A stretch of DNA of 64,000 bases from Neopestalotiopsis rosae (GCA_023078685.1 JALGAS010000005.1:2542001-2606000), one strand, 5' to 3'. Counted from the first letter of the stretch, positions 12,341-23,897 are shown. The notes: generated by a model not told the origin, from the letters alone. Made by a program: numbers and translations.

Positions 12341-13786
12341 CTACTTGGCTGAAGGTTTGATTCCCATCTTGACCACTGGCGAATTGAGAAAGTTCTCATA
12401 GTCGTGGAAAGCTTTTGTCTGCTCTTTGGAAATCGCAACCTCTTGTCCTCTCTCTACCACGCCTCGGTCATATTCACCAACAGCTTGTTCCAGGGGTTTG
12501 GTGCCGTTCCTGACCTCAATCATGCAGGTGACAAACTCATCGGCATCTCGAATTGCCAAGTTACCTCCCTGCCCACGATGGAACGTCATGCTGGTAAATC
12601 TCATGTTAGCAAACTCCATGTTGACGAACAAGTGAGTATAGCCCCAAAATCATATATGTAAGCTTACCTGTGTGCTGCATCGCCAGCGAGCGTGACCCTG
12701 CCCCCGTGGTTGTCCCATGGTTGCGGATGCCAGATCCTTAGCTGGTTCTTCACAATCTCCACGTCATTTGGCAATAATTCGACGATCGACTTGTACGGGT
12801 CCGCCCAACCTTGCATCTGCTTCCTGAGCCGCTTCAGGCGGTCGGCCGAGGTCTCGTCTTCCTCTAGACTATTGTCCTCGGGCCAAGTCGTCAAGATGTA
12901 GAAGACCCAGGTCTCGGGCTTCTCCAGGTCCGGCTTGTCGAGCAGAAAGATGCCCATGTACATGCTCTTGGGGTGCGGCGCCACGTCGACGTTTGGGTTC
13001 ATCTCCCGGTCCAGCCACAGCGCCTTGTCGGCTGGCAGAGTGAAGGGGAAGTTCATAAAGGTGTACGGCAGCACCTCTTGCGCCGCGAGCTCCTCGCCCA
13101 GGAGCCACCGCCGCACATTGGAGACACCGCCGTCGGCGCCGACAATGACCGAGGCCGCAATGCTGGTCCCGTCCTCGAACTTGGCGAGCACGCGGCGGTC
13201 TTGAGCGTCATCACCGTTTCGCAAGGTTTCGATATCTACCAGCTTCTTGCCATACTGGATATCGAGACCCTTGGCCCAATTCTTCTTGGTCTTGCGGATC
13301 TGCAATCTTCTGATGCCAGGAAAGGGGGCAGCGTTAAGGGTCTCGCCCGTGGCACCATCACGGACCAAGATGCACTGCTTCCCCGAAGTCTTGACGTTCA
13401 GAGACGAGTCGGGTTGGCATTGTTGCAGGTTGGCCCACAAGTCTGCTGGCAAGAGCTTCTCGAGCTGAGCGTGACCCCAAGATAATGTGACGCCCCAGTT
13501 CCTGCCTCGAGGTGAAGTCTCTCTGTCAACTATCGTGAAGGGTATACCGTTCTATATTACCTCATTAGCATATCTTCGCGTACGAATGCGTGATTTCTGT
13601 GCCAGGTTGCTTTTGAACGGTGCGAGAGCGGGACACAATACTTTTTTCAGGCCGTGAGCAAGTGACAATCCGGCAAGACCTTGCTTCAAATGTTAGTATT
13701 CCTGAGAAACGGCCACTTATACATGACAGACACATACCGCCGCCAATGATCAACACATGAGGGGGGCTAGGCTTATTCGAACCCAT
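12341..13786 (-). CDS. FAD-dependent monooxygenase (salicylate/aromatic hydroxylase-like)
   Basis: Four exons, complement of join 12341-12590, 12668-13551, 13642-13679 and 13738-13786, 406 aa, all phases closing. The N-terminal Rossmann motif GGGLAG lies at residues 15-20 and is split by intron 1. The ribose-binding acidic residue at the end of strand 2 is D37-R-E39. The DG motif (GADGG) is at about 167-171, and the second FAD motif GDAAH is at about 319-323, just before intron 3. This is the group A flavoprotein hydroxylase plan, which uses NAD(P)H and O2 to hydroxylate aromatic or polyketide substrates. The substrate is not determinable. At about 406 aa the protein fits the shorter fungal members. 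The gene is divergent from the aldolase gene at 14280, with about 490 bp between start codons. Confidence 0.9.
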
Positions 13787-14279
13787 CTTTCAAGACCGAT
13801 TGGAGTGGTTTTTTAATCGAAGAAGGATTGTTTCCCTGCCTTTGAGAGCTTCCATCATATACGTGGTACAGCTATCTGAGCCAAATTGCGCCTAAGTTTT
13901 GTGCTGCTGCGCTACGATATCCTCCCGGAACTCTATGGGGAATCCCGTGGATTGAGAACCCATCCGGCAGGAAATGAGACATGACGCTCAAAGGTCAGGC
14001 AAGATGATTGCACAAGTTGAGAATCACGACATAAATTTTCATCTGTTGCCGTTGTGATGCACTAGTAGGCACTCCTGCGTGCATACTGGGAAGCACGGAT
14101 TGGCTCAAGTCACATTCGGCACACCACCTGACCAAGGCGGGCGCTCCAACTTTGACGCCATATCACACCTGGAGCAACACTCGCCGCTTCTGACCGTGCA
14201 CCATCACATACCTTGCTGTCCATTCTACATTTCAAGTATACACTCTATTTCTTCGTAATCTAGTAGATCCCAAAACACC
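13787..14279. promoter_or_regulatory. Divergent promoter between monooxygenase and aldolase genes
   Basis: A 493-bp interval between two start codons facing away from each other, so both promoters must lie here. Co-regulation is an inference from arrangement only. No specific regulator site was identified with confidence. Confidence 0.55.
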
Positions 14280-15420
14280 ATGGATTGGTACTCTGACCCC
14301 AAAGCAAACGCTCGTGCCGACTGGGGAGAGCAAGATGTTACCGAAGTACGTGACGGCCATTTCTCTTCATTAGTTCGATTGAGTGCAACCTAATTGACAA
14401 TCATGGCGGCCTCCTAGCTCAAGCGCAAGCTCATCACTGCAAATCATATACTACACAATCAGGACATTGTCGATGCATACGGCCATATCTCCGTGCGACA
14501 CCCTCAGAAACGAGATGTGTACATCATGTCCGGCTACATGGCGCCCGCGCTGGTCAAGAGCTCCGATGACCTCATTGAGTATCATGTAAAGGATTCGAGC
14601 ACCGTTGACCCAAGTGCCAAGAAAGGGTGTAAGTTATTCATCCTTTCCGCTTATCGTGCATCCATCATCATTATGAGTTTCCATCTTCTCAAAATCACTA
14701 ATTAAATTTTTTCGTGTCCTTTATCAGATGCAGAACGTTTCATCCATGGAGAAATCTTTAGGGTATATCCCGAAGTCAACTGCGTGGTCCACAGCCACGC
14801 AGAAACGGTTCTTCCCTACGTGGCTGCAGACGTGCGCATGATGGCTGTGTTTCACATGGCAGGCTTCCTCGGTAAGAACCCTTTTTATTCCAGCATCAAC
14901 AAGTTTCGAAACTTCCAGTGTTTCATTTCACCCTCGTATGATATAAAACTAAGGATAAAAAGGCCCCGAAGTCCCCGTCTTCGACGTAGGTCAGATCTAT
15001 GAGCCGGGCGACCAGCAGGACATGCTCATCCGCAACGCCCGGCTGGGCATGGCGCTCGCGAAGCAATTTTCCCGGAATCCGCACCGCGAGGCGCCGTCGC
15101 TGGACCACGCCGTCGTGCTCATGAAGCGCCACGGGTACACGACCCACGGCGCGGACCTCGAGACGGCCGTGTACCGCGCCATCTACACCAAGGTCAACGC
15201 CGGCGTGCAGACGCAGGCCATGCTGATCGGCAGCGTGCACGGCAACAGCAACGGCAGCGAGCACCCCGGCGGCTACGCCGGCCCCAGCGCGCTGCCCAAG
15301 CCCATGTCCTCGGATATGCTGGCGGGCTGTCAGGTCATGAATGAGGGTACTCAGGATAAGCCTTGGGGACTCTGGGTGGCCGAGGTGGAGAGAAACAACC
15401 TGTATGTCAACAACGGATAG
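14280..15420 (+). CDS. Class II aldolase/adducin-domain protein
   Basis: Four exons, join 14280-14345, 14418-14628, 14728-14871 and 14963-15420, 292 aa. All introns are GT-AG and all phases close. The aldolase_II fold is shown by the N-terminal helix with an AYGHISVR-type motif, the metal-binding pair H114/H116 (His-Ser-His-Ala-Glu) and a third histidine, H197, in KRHG. Family members are zinc-dependent aldolases or epimerases (fuculose-phosphate aldolase type) or related decarboxylases/dehydratases. The fungal forms are mostly uncharacterised. The divergent flavin hydroxylase suggests catabolism of an aromatic or sugar-acid compound, as an inference. Exon 4 is markedly more GC-rich than its surroundings. 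Confidence 0.9.
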
Positions 15421-15505
15421 GAAATGTTCTTGTTTCTTTATTTCGTACGAATGAGTAGAATTGACACGTCAAACTTGAGAAAAGAGAGAGACGAAGATAA
15501 TCAAT

Positions 15506-16440
15506 TTAAATCTTGACCCCGGTGATGTATTGTGCAGCAGCCCTTAGTATACTCTCCACCACGTCGACCTCGTCCATGTTGCGAGGCGCGTAGACCATGA
15601 CCCAGCCGCGGTTCACAAAGGGCAGGCAGAACCGCTGGCCCCAGCCCTTTTCCACGACCTCGGCGGCGTCGCGGTCGCTCAGCCAGACGTGCAGGCTGTC
15701 GTCGGACGGGTGCGCGTGGCCGATCTCGTGGTCGAGGATCTTGTCCCGGGCCAGCGGGTTGAGCGCGGGATTGTTGCTGCTACTGCTGCTTCCGTCGTCG
15801 CCGTCGCTGTCGCTATTACGCCGGGCGTAGAGGCCCTCGGTCGTCTTGCCTTCTGTGTGCGAGGGTTTCACCTCCAACACGTCCGGCCGCGCTGCCGCCA
15901 GCGTGTTGACCAGGTCGTGCAGGCGCGCCCGCGACGCCGTCGAGAGGACCCGGTCGGGCACCTGGCGCTGCGGTAGGATGCGCGGCATCAGGCGCGGCCG
16001 CGGCGACCCGCGCCGGGGCAGCTGGGTCAGGTGGAACGGCCCCGACGTCTTGTCGTAGACGGACGTGTCCAGGAGGTCGTCATTGGCCAGGAGCGCCTTT
16101 ACCCTCAGCTTGGTCATCCTCCAGTAGCCGCTGTGTATGCAAGAAAGCTTTTTGTTAGTCAATCATTTATCTTTTTGACCCGTCTTGGAGTATGACCTAG
16201 AGCCCGAGCTGTTTACTCACGCCCATGTTGGAGGTGTGCCGCCGGTCCCGAAGGATTTCCAGTCGGAGAAGTCCTTGATTGTCCTGCGTGAGATGGTGAG
16301 CCTGAGGCCTTTTCAAAATGGTATGACTCGTGTGTGAAAACCGACCATGCGATACTGATGGCTGCCGTCGTGATGAGACCCGTTGCCACCGGGTTCGTTC
16401 TCACCACCGAGACTGCTTGTTCAAATGCCCCGCTGGCCAT
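15506..16440 (-). CDS. DUF5519 'luciferase-domain' protein with N-terminal anchor
   Basis: Three exons, complement of join 15506-16130, 16221-16283 and 16346-16440, 260 aa, all phases closing. A hydrophobic N-terminal segment lies at about residues 18-34. It is followed by the short conserved motif GTGGTPPTWAGY and a long C-terminal domain with the block HPSDDSLHVWLS and a GWGQRF motif. These are typical of fungal proteins annotated as luciferase domain/DUF5519; the name reflects old database similarity and no light-emitting activity is implied. A Ser-rich low-complexity stretch (around residues 143-155) interrupts the domain. The 3' end is 85 bp from the 3' end of the aldolase gene (tail to tail). 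Confidence 0.85.
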
Positions 16441-17376
16441 GATTTTCCCTCGAGAATTCGATTGCTATTGGTGAGTAGATGTCGTGAATGCGCAAGGATT
16501 TCTGCCGATTTTGGACAGACGAAAAGTGTAGATATCGCCAATGGCTTGGAGCGGCTGGATTAGGTATGTTGTGCGACGCGGGAAAGTTGGAGCTGGGTTC
16601 CAGTCAGCGGGGGAGGCCCCAAGCCGTCACCGGACGTCCGTCGTCATAGTCTACTGAGTAGGTATGTACGGCCCATTGCCAAAGGATTTGGGAATTTTCA
16701 TGATCAAATTGTGAAACATGGCGACTTTCAATGTCCAAGTCATGTTATGACACAGCTGAGAAAGGCCGAAGCTTGAACTATAGACTGTGAAGCGGCGTTT
16801 GGAAAGGCGCCACTAGGTATTTATAAACGTCTTCTTTGGGAAACTCGTGTAGATCCACTTTACAACCAGACAGCGGCCAGCCAAACGTGTAAAACAGTCA
16901 GCTGAACATGCCGACAAGGCACTTCTTTCAATGCTTGTGTCCAAATTGGTCATGGAGATTTCGACACCAGATTTGTCCTGCTATTGAATCGACAAGATGA
17001 TATGCTCGGCAGCTATCTCTCATGGAACGGGAATGTTTATGCGGACGTACACTCTACGTACGTTGCGTTATCGAACCACTAGGGTTGCACAGCCGTATGA
17101 CATTTTGGCGTTCCTTCTCTCTCTTCCTCAACAAGTGCCTCGCGCAGGAGTTTGTACCACTCGGAAGCGAACCCCGAGTGGTGGATTGCTCTTCCACAGT
17201 TACCTAACACTCCGGGACCTCTCCGAACCGTCTGTGATTGTGGTAGGCGTACGGTATTTGGGTATCGGAGACGAAATTCAGCATCGAGTAAGCCAAGGTT
17301 GAAAACGATGAAGCTGATTATCCCAATGAGCTTCACATGGCACCTTGGCTGCCATAAGACTCTGTTACGGCTGGAA
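16441..17376. other. Intergenic, 0.9 kb
   Basis: Upstream region of the DUF5519 gene and 3' flank of the RWD gene. No supported feature. Confidence 0.5.
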
Positions 17377-18273
17377 TCACATCAGCACCTTCTTGAAAGC
17401 GTCGCCGAGGCCCCTCTGCTCGAGCCACGACTCCACGGCCTTCATATCGTTGCGGTTGGCCCGCTCGCCGCGCCGCTCGCCGAGCAGGTCCGTAATCTCC
17501 TGCATGCCGTCAAACACGCGCCGGACCTGGCCGCCCGTCTCCCGGTGGCGCTCGCTGACTTTTTTGTGGTGCGCGGGAATGTCGCCCCAGCTGTCCGTCT
17601 TGATGAACTTCATGTAGTCGTCGATGCGCTTGGAGCCGCCCTCGAGGCACAGGATGCCCGGCTTGCCGGCCAGCAGGAAGCCGCTCAGCCCGTACGAGGG
17701 TCCGTGGTTGATGAGATCGTCCCTCTTGGAGCGCGTGCTTATCGACGGGAAGTAGAACCAGACTCGGACCAGAGGTTCAGTCGCGGAGTTTGAATCGACT
17801 GTTGTAGTACTAGCAGCGGCAGCAGCATCGCGGCTAGATTTGATGTGTTGTAGGCAAGCCTCCCGCACGTACTCAATGCCGCCCAGGAGGTCCTCATCTG
17901 GTATCTCGGCCTGGATGCCCGTGACCTCGGCCTTGCTCATCCACCCTGGCTGTATCATTCTGATGCGCACCGGAGAGGGTTCAGCTGGCGGTTCTGGCCC
18001 TTCATACTGAATTGGCACGGTAAGTTCCAAAACTATCGATCGCGACCCCACCGGCTCGTCCACCTCGCTGGATAGATCGAGATTGAGCGATATTGATAGC
18101 GTCGACGGTACACGCGCTGGCTTTTCTGACGCCCTTTCGACCCATTCCATAAGACTCATCCGAGAAGCATCAGAGCCTGAGTCCAATTGTGCATCCTCTG
18201 GGTACATGGCCAGGAGAAGGTCGATTTGGCTGAGCTGCAACTCTAATAGATCTGGAGGCAGGATTTGCGACAT
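17377..18273 (-). CDS. RWD domain / DUF1115 protein (RWDD2-like)
   Basis: A single-exon gene of 298 aa. The N-terminal part starts with a run of leucines and an LLAMYPEDAQL block (around residues 20-30) typical of RWD domains, followed by strands ending in an Ile-Gln-Pro-Gly-Trp turn. The C-terminal part contains WFYFPSIST and GFLLAGKPGILCLEG, which are characteristic of DUF1115. This two-domain layout matches eukaryotic RWDD2 proteins, whose function is poorly known. RWD folds usually mediate protein-protein contacts. No signal peptide or membrane segment is present. Confidence 0.88.
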   Translation of the reverse strand: MSQILPPDLLELQLSQIDLLLAMYPEDAQLDSGSDASRMSLMEWVERASEKPARVPSTLSISLNLDLSSEVDEPVGSRSIVLELTVPIQYEGPEPPAEPSPVRIRMIQPGWMSKAEVTGIQAEIPDEDLLGGIEYVREACLQHIKSSRDAAAAASTTTVDSNSATEPLVRVWFYFPSISTRSKRDDLINHGPSYGLSGFLLAGKPGILCLEGGSKRIDDYMKFIKTDSWGDIPAHHKKVSERHRETGGQVRRVFDGMQEITDLLGERRGERANRNDMKAVESWLEQRGLGDAFKKVLM

Positions 18274-19081
18274 TTTGGCGAGTGTGGTAATTCAGAATTT
18301 TCCATATGCTCAAAATATGTCGCGCTCGTCGTACTGTTGAGATGGTTGATTTATACAGAGAAATGTGTATACTCGAGCGGAAAATTGCCCGGTATCGCAA
18401 TGAACCATACTCTGTAGTTTTGCACTGGCAGCTGACGGCGGCTGCATAAATGTTATCGTCAAGTCCGAGATACTCTTGTACTCATGCAGTTTACCGCCCG
18501 GGGACAGTAAGTTGATTTGTAAGATGATTCAGCTTGGTTCTTGAAACGGGTCTTGGCTCTACAGAGCATGAAAACATTATTTTCATATTGGTTCAAAAAT
18601 CTTACCGTAAGTTTTGCTCTACTGTTTTCAGAACTCCGTCTTCGTTCAACCACTATGCTGGGTCCACTTTCAATACTCTTTCAGGTACGGAGCATACCCA
18701 CCAGCCGCATACTCTGCCAATTCCAGGACCTTGTACATATCTTATGGAGAGCAATGATTCGAGAAACTGGCGGTTCTTGCCAATTTCATGTTTGTATCAG
18801 TAAATTCTACTCCCAGAAGCGGATACTGTCATAATCACCGAATATGCAAAGTTCCATGGCATTCAGAATCAAAGTTGCAATTGTAAGATCACCAGTCTCT
18901 ACCCGAAAAGTTCGTCGCATTGATGTAATGGCATAGTATCTCATAAGGAGCCCAGTGTTAGAGTTATATGATTTAAGGAAACTGTTAACCTTGGGATTGT
19001 TTATGCTATTATACAGTTCTATGACGCTGTTTTGAGATTTCTACATGATCATAATACATCGTGGAGTTTCAAGGCATTCAC
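18274..19081. other. Intergenic, 0.8 kb
   Basis: 5' flank of the RWD gene and 3' flank of the MCP1-like gene. No supported feature. Confidence 0.5.
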
Positions 19082-20160
19082 TCATTGCCCAATTCGAGCA
19101 TATATTCCATCGTATACTTTTCCGAGCCACCCATCGGCAGCTCCAGCCCTGGCGACAATTCCGAGTCCGCCAGCGGCCCAGGCGAGTCCCACCACGGCCG
19201 CAATGCTATTGATGGACCACCAGGCTCGGCTCCTCCTCTTTCGTAGTTGCTTATCGACTGTAGTCCTCCTCCAGTTCACCGGAGGAGCAACACCCAACCA
19301 CTTTGCCCATCCCCAAGCCATGTGACCTACACCGACCGCCAGCAAAAGCGTGTAAGCAATCCAGGGTTGGATGCCGTGACGCGCAAATCCGTGTGCCACA
19401 TATTCCAGGCCGATATTTGAGCTGTCTCCTTCCACCATGAGAGGTAAGACTCTGTTTATAAATATGTGCGCCAGTAGCGGCGGGAGGAGAATATAACCCG
19501 AGATGGACACATTGGACAGCTGCGGCCAGATCCGCAGGCCGTTCTTGGACTTGTCCGAGGAAGTGGTGGACGTCTTGGATCGGTGCAGAGCGTACATGCC
19601 CGGCGTGGCGCCGCCGTATCTCTTGAGGTTCTGGGACCGCCGGACGAGGCGCAACGAGAAGCCGGCTAGCACGTGTGCCGCGATGGGGAGACCGACGAGG
19701 AGAGGTTCGGAAACGCTGGTCTGGTAGATCTCGCGGGCCATGAGGAGGAATGGCTCCGAGTATGGTACATTTTGGTAGATTAGGGGTATCAAGGACGTGT
19801 TCACCATGTGCAGCCCGGCGAAGGCGGTGAATGTGTAGGAAGAGTAGCGTTGGATTCTCGTCACTACAAACCGGTCAGTATGCGGTAGAGAAAGCAGGAG
19901 GAAGGAATAAACAAACAGTAATATACTGCCCCATGATTGCTGCCGCTCAGACCTAGAGCCGACGAGTGCAGGTTTGACGATCCAAAAGTGGACTGTGAGT
20001 TGAGCGAGCCTGTAGACTCATCCAGGTTTTCTTCGGGCAGCGGTGGCAGTGGTTTTTCTTGAGATGGGCTCTCTGCAATGGGTTGGGGATCCAACTGCAG
20101 GAGTGATATCATGGTCTCCTGAGAGGCTTTGTGCGTTAAAGCCGGAGTTCGTGACTCCAT
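19082..20160 (-). CDS. MCP1-like mitochondrial membrane protein (DUF1691)
   Basis: Two exons, complement of join 19082-19863 and 19917-20160, 341 aa. The 53-bp intron has donor GTTTGT, branch CTGAC and acceptor TAG, in phase. Residues 1-75 are Ser/Pro-rich with an EKPLPPLPEEN stretch. The rest has several transmembrane segments, beginning with a TRIQRYSSYTF helix and an HMVNTSLIPL motif, and ends with a GWLGKVYDGIYARIG tail typical of the DUF1691/Mcp1 family. In yeast Mcp1 is an outer mitochondrial membrane protein that cooperates with Vps13 and suppresses ERMES loss. A similar role in lipid transfer at mitochondrial contacts is inferred. The start was set at ATG 20160; an in-frame upstream ATG is possible but less likely. 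Confidence 0.85.
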
Positions 20161-20589
20161 CTTGACCTTGTGGTAGCACAAGCAATGCTTGAGCTGACAG
20201 TGATGTACAACAACAAGCAAGAAAATTGAAGCTGTCGCGAGTGTCTCAACCTGGTACCTTCAGCGGTCAGCGCGCTGGAAATCACCTACGTAATGGCACT
20301 GGCCGACGATCCTGCAGGGATCTCTTTAGCGCTGTTTCGACTGAGATCCAATGGCAACTCGCCAATTTCAGAGCTGCCATTAGCCTATCCAGCTCTAAAT
20401 GTCCGCTGCAAGCCGATCTTAGCGACATCGCAATCTGGAAGCTTAACCTCAACACACCAAAACACCAACCAACAAACCATTCGTCCACAAGGCATAAAGC
20501 TACTACCCACGACTGTAACATACTGTACTATTTCGTCGCGACTAAATCCCTTCCATCATAATCGATTACTCCTGGTCACAACATACACA

Positions 20590-21132
20590 ATGCCGCCGCG
20601 ACATCAAACCCTCCCGAGCGCGCAGACGGCCTCGGCCCGCGCAGCCAGGCAGTCCTTCTACTGCGAGTTGTGCTCTTCTACTGCGAGTTGTGCTACAGCC
20701 GTATGAAAGGGCTACAGCCGTATGAACGACTATGAAGCCCACCTCTCGTCGTACGACCACTCGCATCGCCAGCGCATGAGGGACATGAAGCAAATGGTCA
20801 AGGATCCCACGGCTGCCGCGCGCGCTAGAAAGGCAGAGCAGAAATCTGACGGTCTTATCAGCATCAAATTGGGCGAAGGCAGCGCAAGTAGTGGTGGTGG
20901 TGGTGCCGGCGGCGCTTCTGGAGGAGCGGGCGGAGGCTTTAAGAAGGGCGGCTTCAAGAAGAGCGGTTTCAAGAGTGCTTTTGGCCCTGCTGGTGGTGAA
21001 GAGGACAAGAGCACTGGTGATGCTGCTGCAAAAGACACAGTCAAGGAGAAGAAGATCGTCGGCCTCCAAGACGAAAGCGATACTGAAGACGAAGGATACG
21101 AGGTTTACGATCCTAGGAAGCCGACAGATTGA
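20590..21132 (+). pseudogene. Small C2H2 zinc-finger protein gene interrupted by internal duplication
   Basis: The single frame would encode about 180 aa but has a TGA at 20704-20706. The start ATG is at 20590. The region just before the stop encodes Phe-Tyr-Cys-Glu-Leu-Cys, the Cys pair of a U1-like/ZNF804-type finger. The His part and the conserved run after it (YEAHLSSYDHSHRQR) follow the stop in the same frame. A Gly-rich then Lys/Phe-Gly segment (GGFKKGGFKK) and an acidic C-terminus complete the usual fungal layout. The stop is created by a 30-bp insertion (about 20676-20705) made of copies of both flanks; removing it restores an open finger. The downstream part is intact, suggesting a recent event, an allele or an assembly error. 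Reinitiation at ATG 20722 would give a 136-aa protein without the Cys pair. Confidence 0.8.
20656..20726 (+). repeat. Nested flank duplication within zinc-finger codons
   Basis: A 19-bp block at 20656-20674 recurs at 20676-20694, and a 16-bp block at 20692-20707 recurs at 20711-20726. The middle copy is a fusion of the two blocks sharing GCT. Confidence 0.95.
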
Positions 21133-21759
21133 GTTCAACACTCCAACGAACATCACACAGATATTTTGGACGAGTGCAATGCCCTTGAGCCTTGCCAGCT
21201 CCGCTCGTTTGGATCTGAGGGATCATGCCACTTTGGGAACGGGCAGCATTGATTGCTTGATTCATCCGAATAAGTCCACAGAGGACGGCCAAATGCAGCT
21301 ATACAAAGCCTGAAGAGTCCATTGAAGGCTCTTCGCAAGACATCAAAATATAGCATCAGGTCTTGTTGGCACAGAAGCCCTGCAGCTCACGCAATTCGGA
21401 TGCAACACGCAGAATCACGAAAAAGCATTATTAGCCTACACGGAATTGCCTACCACCGCACATTGTGTTACGACACTGCGTTACGTCCTTGACTGCTCTA
21501 AAGGAGAGCAATGTCGAGGAAGGGGGACCACAACACCAGCCAAACGAAAGCCTGTCGTCAAGCTCGAAAACGATTGGTTGGTCAAACAGCATGGCTCTCT
21601 TAGACTGGTTTGCATGATTGCTGGCATTAGTTTCCAAGACGCAAGGTGTTCTTGGACTGCTCAGATACCATGTATGCAGTATCAAAATTGCAAGAAAAAG
21701 GGGTGGCGACAATTCTATTAGACCATGCTCTATATCCGGGTATCATGGGTGGTTATCGT

Positions 21760-22731
21760 CTATAGCTTTCCTTTAGTCTTGCTCTCTGGCCACGGCCGCA
21801 TTATGGACTGCTGTGTCATGGACGCTACTAGGTGGCCCTTCTCATCCCAAAGTCTGGCCTCTGTATATGTCCTGCCCAGTCCTCCTGCTGTAGTTCTGCG
21901 TTCCCTCAGATGCCAAGAATTCAAGTCAATATCGGATGAAAAGAGGCGCAAAGCAAAGTCCAACGAGCTGCAAGCCGCCGAGTCGTCGAGCCATTTGTGG
22001 CTATGTCCCAACGGCAGGAAAGCGAGTCCACCATCGAGCAGGAAGGCAACTGCAGCCGCCCTTTCGTTTCGGGACTCTAGCGGAACACGCGTCCGGCTCC
22101 AGTCGCCCGACGTCTTGTCGGTGAGGGGGAGGTGTTCTTGCGTCGTTTGCTTTTGCTTGTTGGCGCCCCCGACGTTCTGCCCCGAGACTCCCTCTGGACA
22201 TAATCTTGTGTCAAAGAAGGAGTCGCCCAAGGCGAATGACTCAATGACCGCCTTGGCAGACTTTTCGTCCATGGTACCCTGCGCGACTGCCTCCCGCGCC
22301 AGCGCCTCGAACGGCCGACTCTTTTCTGGTCCCGAGTACTGTAGCACTGGCGGCGCAGAGTAGTTGAGCATGGCCGGCTCTTCTATTTGAAAGTCGGCCA
22401 GCAGCTCAAGACACACGCGCTTCTTTCCATCAGGCCGAATTTGGCTCACTTGCACCCGTCGTGTAGCAAACGTCTTTGTATCCCGTGACGAGTGCACAGT
22501 ACAGTAGAGCTTTTCTGTGGTCGATGCCGGTCCCAAGAAATGTCCAACGAGAGAATAGAGCCGATGCGTTGGGGGCACTGTCTTGCAGGCAGCATGAGCG
22601 GCTATCCCCAGAGTACAGCCTCCGTAGGCGATGGGCAGCGCATTTCCCATGCGCTCAGGAGGGATCCGTGATGCATATTCGCCGGGTCCGATCTCCTCAA
22701 CGGCCAGCTGCTCTGCTAATGAGGCAACCAT
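21760..22731 (-). CDS. Acyl-CoA thioesterase II-like protein (double hot-dog)
   Basis: A single exon of 323 aa. The N-terminal hot-dog half has GGCTLGIAAHAA (about 37-48) and the strand LYSLVGHFLGPAS. The C-terminal half has SSLDFALRLF (256-265), with D259 matching the catalytic Asp of TesB-type thioesterases. A later GHLVASMTQQS block (299-309) holds the Thr/Gln pair of the Asp-Thr-Gln site. Known family members hydrolyse acyl-CoA to free acid and CoA, often in peroxisomes. The C-terminus (Lys-Gly-Lys-Leu) differs from the classic SKL peroxisomal signal, so location is uncertain. The residues 170-215 insert is low in conservation features. The start ATG at 22731 is the first of the ORF. Confidence 0.85.
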   Translation of the reverse strand: MVASLAEQLAVEEIGPGEYASRIPPERMGNALPIAYGGCTLGIAAHAACKTVPPTHRLYSLVGHFLGPASTTEKLYCTVHSSRDTKTFATRRVQVSQIRPDGKKRVCLELLADFQIEEPAMLNYSAPPVLQYSGPEKSRPFEALAREAVAQGTMDEKSAKAVIESFALGDSFFDTRLCPEGVSGQNVGGANKQKQTTQEHLPLTDKTSGDWSRTRVPLESRNERAAAVAFLLDGGLAFLPLGHSHKWLDDSAACSSLDFALRLFSSDIDLNSWHLRERRTTAGGLGRTYTEARLWDEKGHLVASMTQQSIMRPWPESKTKGKL

Positions 22732-23369
22732 TTCTGCTCAATAATGCTCTTTACTGAATTTATGATATTGTCGTCGTATCATCCGTCTCCAGTATTAGAT
22801 GATCAACTTGATGAATAAAAGTGCAGTTAGATGCTGGGAATATAGCGATATATTTACTGATGTTGCGGCATACCGTCAGTCCAGGTGACGGGACCTGTGG
22901 AGTTTTACCGAGGCTCGGAGTAGCCAGGGACCCACTGACCCAGCTGGTCCCAAGAGCCCGTCTCACTCCCCTAAACGCCGCCTCTGGGCCTGATTTATAC
23001 CGCTTAGAGACTGGTTCTATCTCATCGGAGATTCATATGAACTATAATTCGATTACGTGATTCTGAAATATTCAAAGCATAAATCTTGCGTGATGAATAA
23101 CGAATAGTCACTATCGACGACTGTCATGCTGTGTCCGTGATAGCTTTCGATGCCCAGCATCTCGTAGCCGTGTGATAATACTCAACTACCTAGGTACGTA
23201 CGGAGTATATCGTTTCTCGATGAGCACTTTCTGCAGCATTGGTTGAATTGTTTCCCTCAAATCATATCAGCAAAGAGGTGATGCATATCATATACCTTCA
23301 CGGAATGAACGATCAACAACGCACGACGGAGGCATACGAAAAATTAGAGTATTCAACCTTTAGAGAGGG

Positions 23370-23401
<32 letters not shown>

Positions 23402-23897
23402 CGGCTTTTCTTCTCTTCCCTCCTTAGCATCGAAGAGTCTCCATTTCTCCAGGATACTCGGTCTATTACCTTTAAGCTACACTTTGTATAAAATGAACCT
23501 AAGCCACAAAAGTCGCTGGACCTACGACGCATGTGTGCTGTGTAATACAAGCAAGTGTAAAATCTTTGCGTGGACACTTACGAAGAATGTGCTATGCGAA
23601 ACATCAGATCAAATCAGATCATGTCCAAGTGGAAAAATAAACATTTCTACCCCATTGGCCTGTTTTTGCTGTTGCGGCTGTGGCCCATGATCTGACCAAT
23701 TGTGTCACTTGGAGATTCCAAACATAATCAGGCAAGACTCCCCTGCTGACTGACTCACCAATCTTACTCTGATCTAAAGGAAACACAAACAAACCTTCTT
23801 CAATGAATGAAAGTCATCTCTACCGTTTTTTTCATCACCGGTACTATCGCGCCTAATATATTTTACCTTTATTCTCTCATTCTTCGTTGTAGTCTCT
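22732..23897. other. Intergenic, 1.2 kb, with T31 tract
   Basis: Between the divergent thioesterase and HET genes. It contains a pure T31 run at 23371-23401. A CCTAGGTACGTACGGAGTA-like element near 23190-23208 resembles a motif I have seen in other ascomycete intergenic DNA. No gene. Confidence 0.5.
23371..23401 (+). repeat. Homopolymer T31
   Basis: An uninterrupted run of 31 T. Its length is likely unreliable in sequencing. Confidence 0.95.

Noticed and set aside
15506..16440. Light-producing luciferase
   Set aside because: The DUF5519 'luciferase domain' name is historic; no luciferin pathway genes are nearby.
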